Assembly (NCBI GenBank): GCA_019843655.1
Contig: JACDQD010000004.1
Location: 3,782,001 to 3,846,000, forward strand
Source: Lethocerus indicus
Lineage: Eukaryota; Arthropoda; Insecta; Hemiptera; Belostomatidae
Direction: 5' to 3'
Length of the DNA: 64,000 nt
In this document: positions 46,646 through 58,835 of the stretch, in pieces
Position numbering within the stretch: position 1 is the first letter of the stretch
Layout: each line of letters opens with the position of its first letter
The notes under the pieces: model-generated
The model's input: the letters and a program-made list of their open reading frames with translations, nothing else
What the model was told of the DNA's origin: nothing
Databases searched by the model: none
Position numbers and translations under genes: made by a program

Positions 46646-49459
46646 ATCTCTCTACACATATGAACTACATAACTATGTAGTTTTTGAACTTACTATACAT
46701 GAAATAAATGTGCTGCCCTGAATAATAGCATTATTCAGTTTTATTATTTATTTACATACTAATGTGAATGGTATTACAAAAAGAATTTTTGTTATAAAAG
46801 AAATTTATACTGTTAAACAATTGCGACTGTTGTAACGGAAGTTTCTTCAAAAAATATTATAATTACCACTTTATTTCTTTGATGACAATAATTTGTTGAT
46901 TGATTGAAGTTTCCGACTAATTTCCAATAATAGATACCAAAATTTAAAGTTGTATACATTTCATAATTATATACGATCGATGTTTTGCATTATTTATTCG
47001 AATGCATTAATTATAAATATGCAGAATATTATATGCACATTTATAATCTGTAAACTATAAAAGAATAGAATTTACTTATTATCAAAGCTAATGTTCAGTT
47101 CCAGTCTAACTTTGGTAGATGGCGCTGGTAATGACTTAACGAAACCTGTTGGATAACTTTTTTTTTTACCATCTCCCCGGTCAGCTTTCTAATATTTCTT
47201 TAGACGGTTATTCAGTTCTGTCTCGGCTCTTCCTCGGTCGTATTGTCTGTTCGCTGAGTTCAGTTTCAGTTCGTAGTCGGTGTTTTATCGCTCGTTTTAT
47301 CGGAATTTTCTTAACAAATGTAAGTTTCCTAATGCTTTCTTATTAAGTGATAAATTAAATTCCAATAATCATTTTTAGTTATCCCATATCCAGGTATTTT
47401 ATTATTTTTCTCGTAGCGTTAATTTCGTAGCTTATTCAGATTAATGGTAAATAAACGACGATTGATCTAAACCAAAACATGACACACAAGATGAGTAATT
47501 TAATGGCGAAATATTTTAATTAAATTTTGAATCCGATATTTAATCATAGACTGAAGTAATTATTAATAAATTTGGTTACAGTATATTTTTTACAGAAGTA
47601 ATTTGTTAATTATTTCCTTAATGTTTGCTTGTAACTTTTGTGAATACATAATTATAATACTCCCGTAAGCGTGGCAACAAATTAATTGCACCAAGAATTG
47701 AATTAATTTCAGACATTATATATTTCCATGAATAACATTCAATCACGTTCATAATTTCATTTCATTTATGTTAAATTTATTTTTTTATATGTGTAAGTTT
47801 AATAAGAAATACATATTCTATTTCCTAATTCTTTTACTAAAAACATACTACAAACTCGTAGACTGGAATAGTTTTTTCTTAATCAAGAATTTCTTATTCT
47901 TCGAGTGCTAATTTTTATTATTATTAGCTGTTCAAGAATTGTACGTTTGGTCCCAATATAATTATAAGTTATATTAGAATTAAGGTAATATGTATAATTA
48001 AAACTATTGTGCAATGAATGTGCAATAGTATTTTAAACATTTTTTGAAATAGTGGCTCAAATGGTCTATTTCGTGAACAATTTGTCGTCATTCGATGCAG
48101 TAACGATAATCTCATCGGTTCCTAAATATTGTATAATTTCACTGATGGATACGTGCAATTTAAGTCCATCATTACATTTGACCAGATGTGTTTGTTTTAT
48201 CCTCTGCGTTTATGCATACGCGTACATGATTACCCTCTACGTTTAGATTACAAACTATAAATATTATTTATATATCTCAGTATATTATGTTATCTAATTC
48301 ATATAAGTGTCAGGTATATTAAATCAAAGATTTTTTTCATGTATTTCAATAAATACACGAATTTCAGGCTATTTTAAAGGTTTATAGTCACGTTTATATA
48401 CTGACTTAAGTTTAACATAAAAAAGTCAGAATTTGACTTAACGTATTAGTGAGTCAGTTACATATGTTTGACTGCATGTTAAACGAATCTAAAAACTCAA
48501 TTGATCTCCCAAATGAAGACCGGGATGGATATTTGATATTGATTTCTGGTACCCCCAACAGTTCTCAAGATTTGATATCATAGTGAACTCGAAATACGAA
48601 TCTTTCATCAACTTCTTCTTGTCAGCCCGTGGTCTAAACTTTATACTTACCCATGCCTATAGTCCGCATATGACTAAAGCCACATTCACGTTATATTGAT
48701 TTCAAGATCAATGCTCTTCACATAAAATTACAAACGATAGGGTGTTCTGTTCACCGAAAAGTACACCAAGCTGGTCAAATAGATTGCCCCGTATTAGAGG
48801 AGGTAGATTTTTATTATTTGCGAGCTAAAAGCAAAATAAATTTCACCCTATATATTGTGCTAATTCGCAGTTCATTGACGTACCCAATTTTAATGTCAAC
48901 GAGTATAATTTAACTAGCAATTATTGTCATGCAACGTGTGAAGAAGAAATGTATTTGTTGAGACGTATTTTTAGAGGTTTCGGTGTTTCAACGATATTTT
49001 GCAATTTTTTATCACCACTCGCCTCTTTGATCTTATGCTGAGAATGGTTTAGACATTACGCCATTGTCAATAAGAGTCCATCAGTAATATATATATGAAG
49101 TTAAGTTAATAAGAGCGGGAGTGATTTTGAGTTTTTAAAAGCAACTAATTTTATTAAGCCAAATTATAATTAATAATCAGAGCGAGATATGATAATAGCA
49201 TTTGGAGAGCCAGCGAGTCAAGAGAACCTTCCTCCTCCTCCTCCTCCTTTTATACAACTCTGACACAAATAGCTGATGGTCGATTAGACGAAAAATGAAA
49301 GAGTGATTATATTTCTAGTTGTCGCGACATTAATTCAAGAACATTTCTTATTTTGGCCAGACTTGAACTAAGATTTGAAGACAGATAGAGTGTTTCGATT
49401 CAATTAAAAAATAAACAAATAAAAACGGAATTCCGAAAGAGAAGAGTGCAATTGAGGAC
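46646..49459. other. mostly non-coding; candidate transcription start at 47.2 kb
   Basis: AT-rich with no coding exon seen apart from the 5' UTR-like exon listed below. An inverted repeat (ATAGTTCAATC, TGAACTAC, GTAGTTTTTGAAC) lies at about 46637-46690. Confidence 0.35.
47190..47319 (+). other. candidate 5' UTR exon of an unidentified + strand gene
   Basis: A stretch with more G and C than its flanks, with several TCAGTT initiator-like motifs (47211, 47257, 47263) and ending at a strong donor (GTAAGT at 47320). This is what an insect non-coding first exon looks like. No ATG-led frame of note. Confidence 0.35.
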
Positions 49460-49525
49460 ATGGGGGGTGCCGAAAAAATTGAGGATTTGCGAGACTTTTT
49501 CAAGGCGATTTTAATTGCACATGAT
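49460..49525 (+). CDS. candidate first coding exon, unidentified gene
   Basis: ATG at 49460 opens MGGAEKIEDLRDFFKAILIA then HD, ending in phase 0 at a GTGAGT donor (49526). The start sits in GAGGACATGGG. No family recognised, and no partner exon in matching phase was found in the window. Confidence 0.35.
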
Positions 49526-51154
49526 GTGAGTACACATTCCTAGAGATAGATAAAAGGTGTTGTAAGCTATATATCACAGGTTGTAATTGGAAGATTACCG
49601 TCGGTTTTCCAGGTACATTGGATTCAAATTTATTATGCATGTATCGCGATCTCCAAACTGTTACGGCTCTCCTGAATTAAATTTGATTTTTCAAACTCTT
49701 ACCAGTCTTCCAATTTCGTTTTATTTGTATTTTCTTACATATTAGTAGTTTATACACTTGTTATTCAGTATGTTTGCAAATGAAAGAAATGCACCAGCAA
49801 TATTTTGTAGCATTCTGCTTATATTCCGTAAATAATTTTATTCCGTTAGAGTTTGCTTTTCAATGTTATTTTCCTGCCGTATTCAATCGCGACCAATAAA
49901 GTTAAAACTCTTGCAAATTTTAGACAGAAAAAGCATATAACATATTACAGTAGGAACAAATTGTTTGTGAATCAGGCTGATCCCTGTCAGTTCGACGGCT
50001 TTCTCTTTTGCAGTTGGCGCTCTTGAAAACGCGTGGCACCATTTCTCCGCTAAGAGGTTGGTCCACGGTCATCATTCTACAGCCAACGTTTCCTCTTATT
50101 GCTATTTCTTTTGATCCGTTCTGCCTTTACCTTGCTTTATTGTATCGAAAATCTTATGCCCAAAATAACTCAAATAATCAACTATTGTTTAAGAACAATT
50201 ATATTTAAAATGCCTACAATTTGGCCCCCAAGGCGGCATGTATTTGTAGCTAGAGAATGATCCTTCAAAGACTCTAATTGGACTCATCCATACTCCCTCC
50301 AGGGCCATGACATACGGGCGTTTTTGCCACAACGGAAAGAGGAATGCTACACGATACTTTAATGTTATCGCGCAATTAGATTAGCTTCCAACTAATTATC
50401 CGTTCGTAATATTAGTTGCAGCTGTAAGGCCGAATGTGTGTCTAAGGGTTACAGTAAATTATAATATGCGAATTATTGAATTATAATTTTTATCCGGTAT
50501 ACTAAATATTACTTTTAATTCGGACTCATTGCGAAGGTGGGTCGAAAGAGAGTTTTCATGGGGCTTAGAAATGGGGTCCCACGTACTGAGGGGACCTGAA
50601 GCTGGGATGGTTAACACCTGTTGCCCCCTCTTCACCTGCATCTATTCGTCTGTAAACAAAAAATGTAGGGCCTTGAACTTTTAAAGCATTTACCTACTTT
50701 GATCAAAAGTATAATTAGTCGACCATAATAATAGTTAAAAGCGAACAATCGCAACAAAAAAGTTAAAATATATTCTTGTAGAGCCCGCGAGCGTCTGGAA
50801 TATCGTAATTGCTGTGATGATATTACCATTGCCTCCATTATTTGCTACAGCGGTTTCAGCTTCTTACTATCTTCAGAATTCCTTCGTCAATCTAGTGAGG
50901 TAATTTATTATTTGCGCATGATGCTGGCGGTGAAGCATCATATCACCAGTGCCAATGCACTGTTACTGATTAACCAGAGAAGCGATTGACGATGTTCAAA
51001 ACTCTCACGGAACATATTTTTGAAGGAATGTTACTGACTATAGTGTGAAGTTGAAACCGGTCTTAAGGCCAGTGTGAGTGTTATATCACGAATTGAAAAA
51101 TGTTTCTCGTTTGGAACTGTTGATAACAGCACTGACAGGGTGTTTTATTGGCAG
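49526..51154. other. no gene seen
   Basis: Possible intron of the candidate gene that starts at 49460. A short inverted repeat (GATGCTGGCGGTGAAGCATC) lies at about 50920-50940. Open frames here lack motifs. Confidence 0.35.
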
Positions 51155-51243
51155 TACCTAACTATATTACTGATGGAAATCTAATATCGATAACGAGAAG
51201 CCGAAATCGATCTAGCAGAAGACCTACTTCTGCTACTGTACAG
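51155..51243 (+). CDS. weak candidate exon
   Basis: Bounded by TTGGCAG and CAG/GTGTGC. In phase 1 it reads PNYITDGNLISITRSRNRSS and RRPTSATVQ, an Arg/Ser-rich peptide. It could also be chance; no neighbouring exon confirms it. Confidence 0.2.
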
Positions 51244-51915
51244 GTGTGCAGTGAGCAAAGACGCGGTACAGGTAGTAACAGGATGCATGCCTCTAACTCC
51301 CAGGAAAGAGGAACTAAACAAAATTGTCTATACGTCGAATAACAGATTCTTGTACTTATCTGAAAGTACTTTATATTTTAAATACTGTCTATATTCTAAT
51401 TAAGTAGAATAACTTCCTCAAACTTTCTTATTGTATTTAATTTAACCGAATTTGATTATGATTTAATTCGGATCAATCGATTGTCATAATGATAATTTGA
51501 AGACATTAAGAAAATTGCGGCAATAACGAAAGAGTACCGTGTGATTTTTTTTAATGTTTAAGTAATAACCGGGTTTGGTAGGGCGGAAGGAACCGCATCA
51601 TAAGCAATTAAATGTAATAAGACATAAGTAAGTTAATAAGACCCATTGAAGAAGTGAAAGCGTACTCAGAGTTACTTCCACATTATCAACAACCCTTCTC
51701 ATTGTCACAGAAAATTTCGTTGAACACCTTTAACAATTAAGTCGACATATTACAACACAAAATAGTATGTATTTAGTGATCATGTATATATGAAATTATT
51801 TGTCATACGATATCATAGTATGCATAGATTGGTTTTCATCCAGTAATTTTGAACACTATTAAAATTATAAATTATTGTATTAAACACCAAAGCGTTTTTA
51901 CATGTTGTCGTTGTG

Positions 51916-51918
<3 letters not shown>

Positions 51919-51964
<46 letters not shown>
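51919..51964. repeat. (TA)n microsatellite
   Basis: About 46 bp of pure TA in gene-poor DNA. Confidence 0.95.
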
Positions 51965-51965
<1 letters not shown>

Positions 51966-54900
51966 GTTTAAGCGTATACTGCGTATCGGACAGCATTTCC
52001 TGCGGTCGACGATCTATTATAGTGGGAATGAAACTTTTAAAACTTTTCAGGTCTACGACATCAAGTTAGACTGAAATATTTTTACTTATTTGTGTCATTA
52101 AAAATTTGAATTACTTTATCTTTTCATCGCGATTTATTTACGATTCGCAACGAACGAATGCCTGATTCATGAAATTGTCAAATTCTTATTCGACTAACAG
52201 CACTGTAGCATGTCACTTTTCCATATCGAAATATTACAAATACCTTATTCACGTAGGTCGTTAGTTTCTCGAACGGCTATATTAATTTGGGATTATTGGA
52301 GAATTTTAATGCGGCCCGTTCACCTTGCGTATATTGCGTGGCATCTAAGTCCGCTTCTCCTCTCTCCCTTCTTCACGTTCTCTTTTGAGGGTCTTTTTCT
52401 CCATCTCTCTTTGTTCCCACTCCTTCCCTCTCTTTCACCGTTCGCTGTTGTTATTGCCGTTATACGACTGCTCTGACGACGAACTCCGAAGACCGTTACA
52501 CCTCATCTAACTTTAGTCTGAGGAATCGTGGGTTTCTGAGGATCATACATAACGTTGTTTATCTAGGGACGTTTAAACAGTGTCCAAATTCATTGAATAT
52601 GTTTTCATAATAAGAACTTGGAGACTTGAGAAATTGCATTAACCGCTAATAAGTATATAAATTGTTGTTGCACATATTCTAAAGTTTGGACTGTTTTATA
52701 TTACCAGTGTGAGAAATTTAAATAACCTTTAAATTTAATTAACTTAAATAATTTCCGACATTCCAGTATTTGTATTGAGGAATATTTGTAAGGTGGTCAA
52801 CTTACCAATATTATTGACGATTTTATCTTACATTTACTACACTGAAGTCAAATTGATTTTATGAATGGGGGCCCCCTTTCTTTTTCCATTACAGTGATCA
52901 TAACTATATTTTCGAGTGTAGAAATAATTTTCTTGATTATTATCGTATATGGAAACATTAATTCAAAAAATTGAATTGTGGCAAAGAGTAAATGGAAGAG
53001 ATAAAAGCTTCAACAATAAAGGTAGAAAGGAAAGTGGGTAGCATGGTCAAACTAATTTGACCCGAGACGGGAAGTCACACAAATAGATCTGACCGACCGC
53101 TCTCCGGTCCCTACTGACAGGTTGCCTACCTGCTACTGCCTTTATTTCATTTTTTGTTCCCCATTACATTGAACCGTGTTCACCTGCAAAATCTATCAAT
53201 CAATTATAAATTGGTAGCCCCGATAGCTTTAGTCTTAAGAAAGGCGCCCGTTGTATAAAGTTTTATATATTATTACTATGTTAGACCAATAGAAAATAGC
53301 CTGTGTGTCCAGTAAAAAAGCTGTTGGGATTATTTCTGGCATAATAAAATTTTACATAGTTACAATAAGATATATTTGCTGCAGTGATCCGTAAAACCTA
53401 AAATCGTTTAGACCATTATTTTGTTAGTGTTAACAAATTTTTTGTCAAACATATTTCGGAAAAGCAGCGTCCTAAATTGAACTGTATATTAAGAATACCG
53501 TGACTCGTTTTGTTTCATTCAATTGAAATAAACTCATCGTGTGTCAAGCGTTTTGCACATTGCCAAGATGCCGAGTCAGCGGCAAATGTTTTCATTGTAT
53601 CGTCCTACCGACAGTTAACTGGTTAGTTCGTGTCGGCATGGCGTAATAATCTGTTTCCCTCCACCGTTCCTTCTCTCCAAATATTGTCGACCTCTCAATC
53701 CACTTGTGTAAGAATTAAATACGACATCGATGCTGCGTATTACCCTGCAAAAATTTATTCCGATTACGATCTGCGGTCCGATCGTTGCACATTTTCGGTT
53801 AGTTTAAGGATCGGGGAAAAAAAACAGCTCAGTTACTTCTGACCTGCCGAATGGGCTTCCTGGCGAACGCCCGAGATGGTAAACCGCTTGCTCAAAGCTC
53901 AGTCGCTTTTCTCGATTGCGCTTTTCAGCGGTGCTATCTCGTCTCTGTTTTTCGTCATAAAACCGGTCGGTTGACTCTTGACCAAATCGTCTGGTTCTAA
54001 AAGTGAAGAAAACGGGATTTTCTTTTACCGAACCTACTACCGGTGTACAACAAGACGAAGTTATAAATAACTTAGTTATGAAGAAGTAGGTTCTAATAAG
54101 GTTGCCTGGAGCATTTTCCATGTTATATAGATAATTTTACCAGGTTAACAAGTATTTTCCCCGATTCCAGTGATCTTTATGCCGATTCTATTCATAGTCA
54201 AAACTGACGTTTTCGACCCAACATGGTCTGACAGTCTGCCGTTTGGCTGCTTATGGTGTTAGGTCGATTGCGGTTCCTGGTTCTTTTGGGTAAAAGAGAC
54301 GTAATGATGTCTATTAGACACATTTAAGAAGTCAATTAAGTAAAATGAAAATTAGTTAACTGAGTTAACTGATATGCGTATTCAGAAAATAAGTGGCTAA
54401 CAGATCAGCAGTGGGACAAGGAGCTCACCTGACGTGGCAGTTATTATATTTTGGTCTCACTCCGATCACGCATGATAACCTTTCTGTTAATTTACAGAAA
54501 TACATTACTGTACAGTAGATATGTGGGCTCGCCCTTTATACCTCTTTATACAATCCTTTTACCCTGTGTATCGGTACACAACTGTATAATGTGGGTGTAC
54601 TAATTTATGTTAGATGTTCCTCGAGCGCGGAGGAGTCTGTAAAAGGAATTTCAGTTATTTGGTAAGAGTATCAGAATCGGGGTTATCGTTCAATGCCTTT
54701 TTGGACCCGGTGTTATAATATAAAATAAATACGAGCTCCACAAAACCTGTAAGTAAATTGAAGAAATATAAGATCTTTTACGCCACAAAAGGCGACGCGG
54801 CGAGCAAATTGGGCACACCTCTCTCCGGTGTTTTCTCTAAGAGTTTCACCAGACAAAGTAGGCTGTCTCGGCCCAGGACAAGCTCCACTATACACTTATT

Positions 54901-55434
54901 GTACAAATTCCACTTCAAAGGAGTTGTTACTTTAAGTTTTGTTTATTTTAAAGTTGACTTAAGAGCAACAGTACTTAATTGGAACTGTTTGTTCTTGAAA
55001 TCTACAACTTATTCATAACTTCACAGTCTGTAGATAATGAGAAACATGAAAATACTTCGTGCTTATTATCTGGAGATTGTAAAATGAAATATTTACGAAC
55101 TGTCAATATAATACCTCTTGGGCAAGCCTGGAATGGCCTAAGTGTAGGCGAGTGGGGGATATATAAAGTGGTACGAAGAACTGTTAGATCACGTCTCACT
55201 TGTGACTTACCGTTAATTTCCCCGGTTTTACGGTGCTTGTTTCAGGCGTTTGGCGGCCGAATTTGTCTTCGTCTTTACGGAAACAATGACTAATCTCCAT
55301 TGCGCTTGATTAAAACTGAAAATATCACACATTACTAAACTAGACTTGCGTTATAGATATCCACTTAGATTGTATTAGGCCTGCAAACTGGAAACTTTTT
55401 TTCTCTGACGGACCGCCTTGAGAATTCAGATATC

Positions 55435-55439
<5 letters not shown>

Positions 55440-55492
<53 letters not shown>
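55440..55492. repeat. (TA)n microsatellite
   Basis: About 52 bp of pure TA, 150 bp upstream of the candidate exon at 55646. Confidence 0.95.
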
Positions 55493-55494
<2 letters not shown>

Positions 55495-55645
55495 TTTATA
55501 GAATTTTAGATCCTACTAGTCTATGTACAATTTTACACTTTAGTATCCACTATAAATGTTTATGAGCATTTTGTTTTTATGATCATGTTCATAGATAAAT
55601 TACACGTTAACCAACATAATTTACTATGCCTTTACATGTTTGCAG

Positions 55646-55740
55646 GTACCAAAGTTTATTTTAAACCGGCCGTTGGTAAAGAAACTGATGTCTGGAGGGC
55701 CGAGATGTCTAGTAAAACAATGACTAGCGACATAATTCAG
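55646..55740 (+). CDS. candidate coding exon, unidentified gene
   Basis: A clean acceptor (TGTTTGCAG) and donor (GTATGT) bound 95 nt. In phase 1 the whole exon is open: TKVYFKPAVGKETDVWRAE then MSSKTMTSDIIQ. The internal GAGATGT could be the start codon after a 5' UTR. In phase 0 a different peptide (VPKFILNRPLVKKL) runs to a TGA near the end. Either way the splice sites are good. No family recognised. Confidence 0.4.
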
Positions 55741-56728
55741 GTATGTGAACAATAGACTGATTATGTTTTAGTTATTGGGTTGTCGGTTTACAGGTTTGAT
55801 TGGGGTTTTACCAATCCTGAAACTGTTGAGAACTCTCAAATTGCCGAGAAGATATTCTAATGTATGACGTGAGGCAGCAGTGAGAAAATTCCCGGCACAT
55901 GCGCCAATCTATAGAGTCAGTAAATCGTCAGAAGCATTCAGTGAGTAATACGGTTAACAACTGTGGTCACTGGTACTGGCTGTGGAACTTGAAATCAATG
56001 AGAGCCCTGATGTAACAAACATTTTACTGCGTAGTTTGAAGAATTTTGCAAAACAAATTTTTTCATCTCAAGTTTTCAGGGGGAAATCTATTGGCCGGAA
56101 AAGCATAGGCAATTGACGTTCGATGTTTCGATGGAAACAGAGTAAAGCTAGGGTGTACTCTAGTATTAAATTAGGATCTCCGTAAATGCGCACACTCCGC
56201 GTAATTTTAAAATATCAAACGTATTGTTTTTTGCCCAATTTAAAATTCAGAACACACGACGCGTCGAAATGCGTACATGTGAATGAGTAGGTCACGTTTC
56301 AATGCATGTCCAACGATCTTGCGTCCAACCGTATTTATCCGTTACGGCCTGTTTCTTCCTGCCTTTATTCACTGTCATCCCAAGGTCGCCCTACACTCAT
56401 TCCTGTTAGTGGGCCGTCGTAGCACATTCGGTAGCACTGAATCTAAAATGAAATACATATAATATATAACTGTTTAGATGACCATGGATACTTCGTTGAA
56501 TGTACATCATTGGGTCTAAAATATTTCTGAATATAAAAAAAGTTTATAACATTTCGTAGTCAGTTACGTATTTACAATTTGTGTTCACAAAACTCAACAT
56601 AATCGAGAAAAGTTAATGTTCCTAGTCGCCGGTTTTCTTACTACTAATCGTTTGATACCTAAATTTAATTTTTTCCATTTATTAATCACTGTCATAGCTT
56701 ACTTCTAATAACTTCCACTATATTTCAG

Positions 56729-56787
56729 GTATCTGGTGATATAAGTGATAAATTCAAGATTAGAGAATTTCCCATACGGGGAAGAAG
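56729..56787 (+). CDS. candidate following exon
   Basis: The acceptor TATTTCAG is followed by a frame that continues the previous exon in phase 0: VSGDISDKFKIREFPIRGR. The possible donor is GTATAA. Weak but phase-compatible with 55646-55740. Confidence 0.3.
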
Positions 56788-57467
56788 GTATAAACTACCT
56801 TATTTCACACAATAAGAGTGACTGGTCATAATGAATGCGGCAATTTTAATTCCAAAAGGTTAAGACCAACTTCTTTAATACAAGATCGAGAATTAGAGTA
56901 GTTTGTAATAAACTACTGTGCCATACCTACAGATTTCCTTCGCGGTATAGGAAAACAATTGTAAAATAACTGCATTGTTTTACTATAGCAGAAAGCTGGA
57001 GGGGGGGGGATCGGCTTGGTCAAAACAAAATCACAACACGATCGAAAAGAAATGCGTCCTCGAAAATGTAGTTGGCCTTGCCATTCAAAGATTCATAACT
57101 CCGTTATTTAAACTGTTTCGTTGATAGTCCTGTAAGAAATAAATTCCATTTAACTGGATCGACGAAGGTAATGAAAAGTGTCGTGTCCAGGAAATTGGCT
57201 TCCCATTAGGAACACCACTAGGAAGGTAACATTAATTTATTTGGCCAGAATAACGTTAGGAAACTCAAATGAATGTGAAAATAAATAATTATCGCACGAT
57301 TGAAACGACTGTTTGAAACAATCATTGCGCTTCAGGTGATGATTTACCTGTATCGGATCGTATCATGAAATTATGTTTGATAATATTCGTTGAAACGCCT
57401 AATGTTGTGTCGTTGGCATTTATAACATAAGATTTTATGATAGAAGAACATTAAAAAAGAATTTACC

Positions 57468-58835
57468 AACCTATCTGGTATTCTGTATTTACGATCATAA
57501 AAGTTTTCCTGTTCATCCAAAAATTTTTTTTCTTTATTTTTTTTGTACAATCAACTAATACTTAAAAATTTATTGAAAAAAGTTTATTTTTAGTAATCTA
57601 ATTCATCGGTGCAAGTGAACCCAACGAACGTTAGTTCAGTACATTTCCGCACCACACTCAGGGGGGCGCTAGTTAATAAGTGCAAGTGTAGCCAACGAAA
57701 TTTAGTGAAGTACATTTCCGCACCACACTCAGGGGGCGCTAATTAATCGATACAAGTGCACCCAACGAACTTTAGTTAAGTACATTTCCGCACCACCCTC
57801 AGGGGGCGCTAGTTTATCGGTGCAAGGGCACCCACCAAACTTTACTTCAGTACATTCCGCACCACACACTCAGGGGGGCGCTACTAACGATACAAGTCCA
57901 CCCAACGAACTTTAGTTAAGTACATTTCCGCACCACCCCTTAGGGGGGCGCTAGTTTATCGGTGCAAGTCCACCCACCAAACTTTTAGTTAAGTACATTT
58001 CCGCACCACACACTCAGGGGGGCGCTACTAACGATACAAGTCCACCCAACGAACTTTAGTTAAGTACATTTCGCACCACCCTCTTAGGGGGGCGCTAGTT
58101 TATCGGTGCAAGGGCACCCACCAAACTTTAGTTAGTACATTCCGCACCACCTTAGGGGGCGCTAGTTTATCGGTACAAGTGCACCCAACGAACTTTAGTT
58201 AAGTACATTTCCGCACCACGCTCAGGGGCGCTAGTTTATCGGTGCAAGTGGCACCCAACGAACTTTAGTTAAGTACATTTCCGCACCACTCAGGGGCGCT
58301 AGTTTATCGGTACAAGTCCACCCAACGAAATTTAGTTAAGTACATTTCCGCACCACACTCAGGGGGCGCTAATTAATCGATACAAGTGCACCCAACGAAC
58401 TTTAGTTAAGTACATTTCCGCACCACGCTCAGGGGGCGCTAGTTTATCGGTGCAAGGGCACCCACCAAACTTTAGTTAAGTACATTTCCGCACCACACTC
58501 AGGGGGCGCTAGTTTATCGGTGCAAGGGCACCCACCAAACTTTACTTCAGTACATTTCCGCACCACCCTCAGGGGGCGCTAGTTTATCGGTACAAGTCCA
58601 CCCAACGAACTTTAGTTAAGTACATTTCCGCACCACGCTCAGGGGCGCTAGTTTATCGGTACAAGTACACCCAACGAAATTTAGTTAAGTACATTTCCGC
58701 ACCACACCCAAGGGGCGCTCTTGGGTCGTTGGGTGCACTTGCACCGATTAACTAAATTACAATAAACTGATTTCAATAAATTTTGGATCAACAGGAAAAC
58801 CTTTATGATCGTAAATACAAAATACCATATAGGTT
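57468..58835. mobile_element. terminal-inverted-repeat element with internal tandem array (foldback-like)
   Basis: The left end starts AACCTATCTGGTATTCTG and continues TATTTACGATCATAAAAG. The right end, read on the - strand from 58835, starts AACCTATATGGTATTTTG and continues TATTTACGATCATAAAGG. Both continue with TTTTCCTGTT(C/G)ATCCAAAA, then TTTATTGAAA, and reach ATCGGTGCAAGTG. The inverted repeats therefore run about 100-150 bp and end in the array motif itself. The interior is only the tandem array, with no coding capacity, so any movement would need an enzyme from elsewhere. No target-site duplication is obvious. Confidence 0.82.
57605..58740 (+). repeat. tandem array, about 16 units of about 70 bp
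   Basis: Each unit carries GTACATTTCCGCACCAC, then CTCAGGGGGCGCTAG, then TTTATCGGTGCAAG, then CACCCAACGAACTTTAGTTAA, with small indels. The TACATT block recurs at about 57639, 57708, 57781, 57850, 57920, 57994, 58065, 58135, 58202, 58271, 58341, 58411, 58481, 58549, 58621 and 58688. The last unit passes into an inverted copy of the unit start (TTGGGTGCACTTGCACCGAT), which joins the right terminal repeat. Confidence 0.9.

Larger units (their letters stand above)
51244..55645. other. gene-poor, with a (TA)n tract at 51919-51964
   Basis: Several open frames of 60-105 codons (for example 53804-54121 on the - strand, rich in Arg and Glu) without splice sites or domain likeness. The 53600-55300 part is less AT-rich. 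Nothing I can call a gene. Confidence 0.35.

Noticed and set aside
53804..54121. 105-codon - strand frame rich in Arg/Glu
   Set aside because: No domain, no splice sites, no homologue recognised; could be chance in a less AT-rich stretch.
57605..58740. CRISPR-like repeat array
   Set aside because: Units are contiguous with no unique spacers, they lie in a TIR element, and the genome is an insect's.
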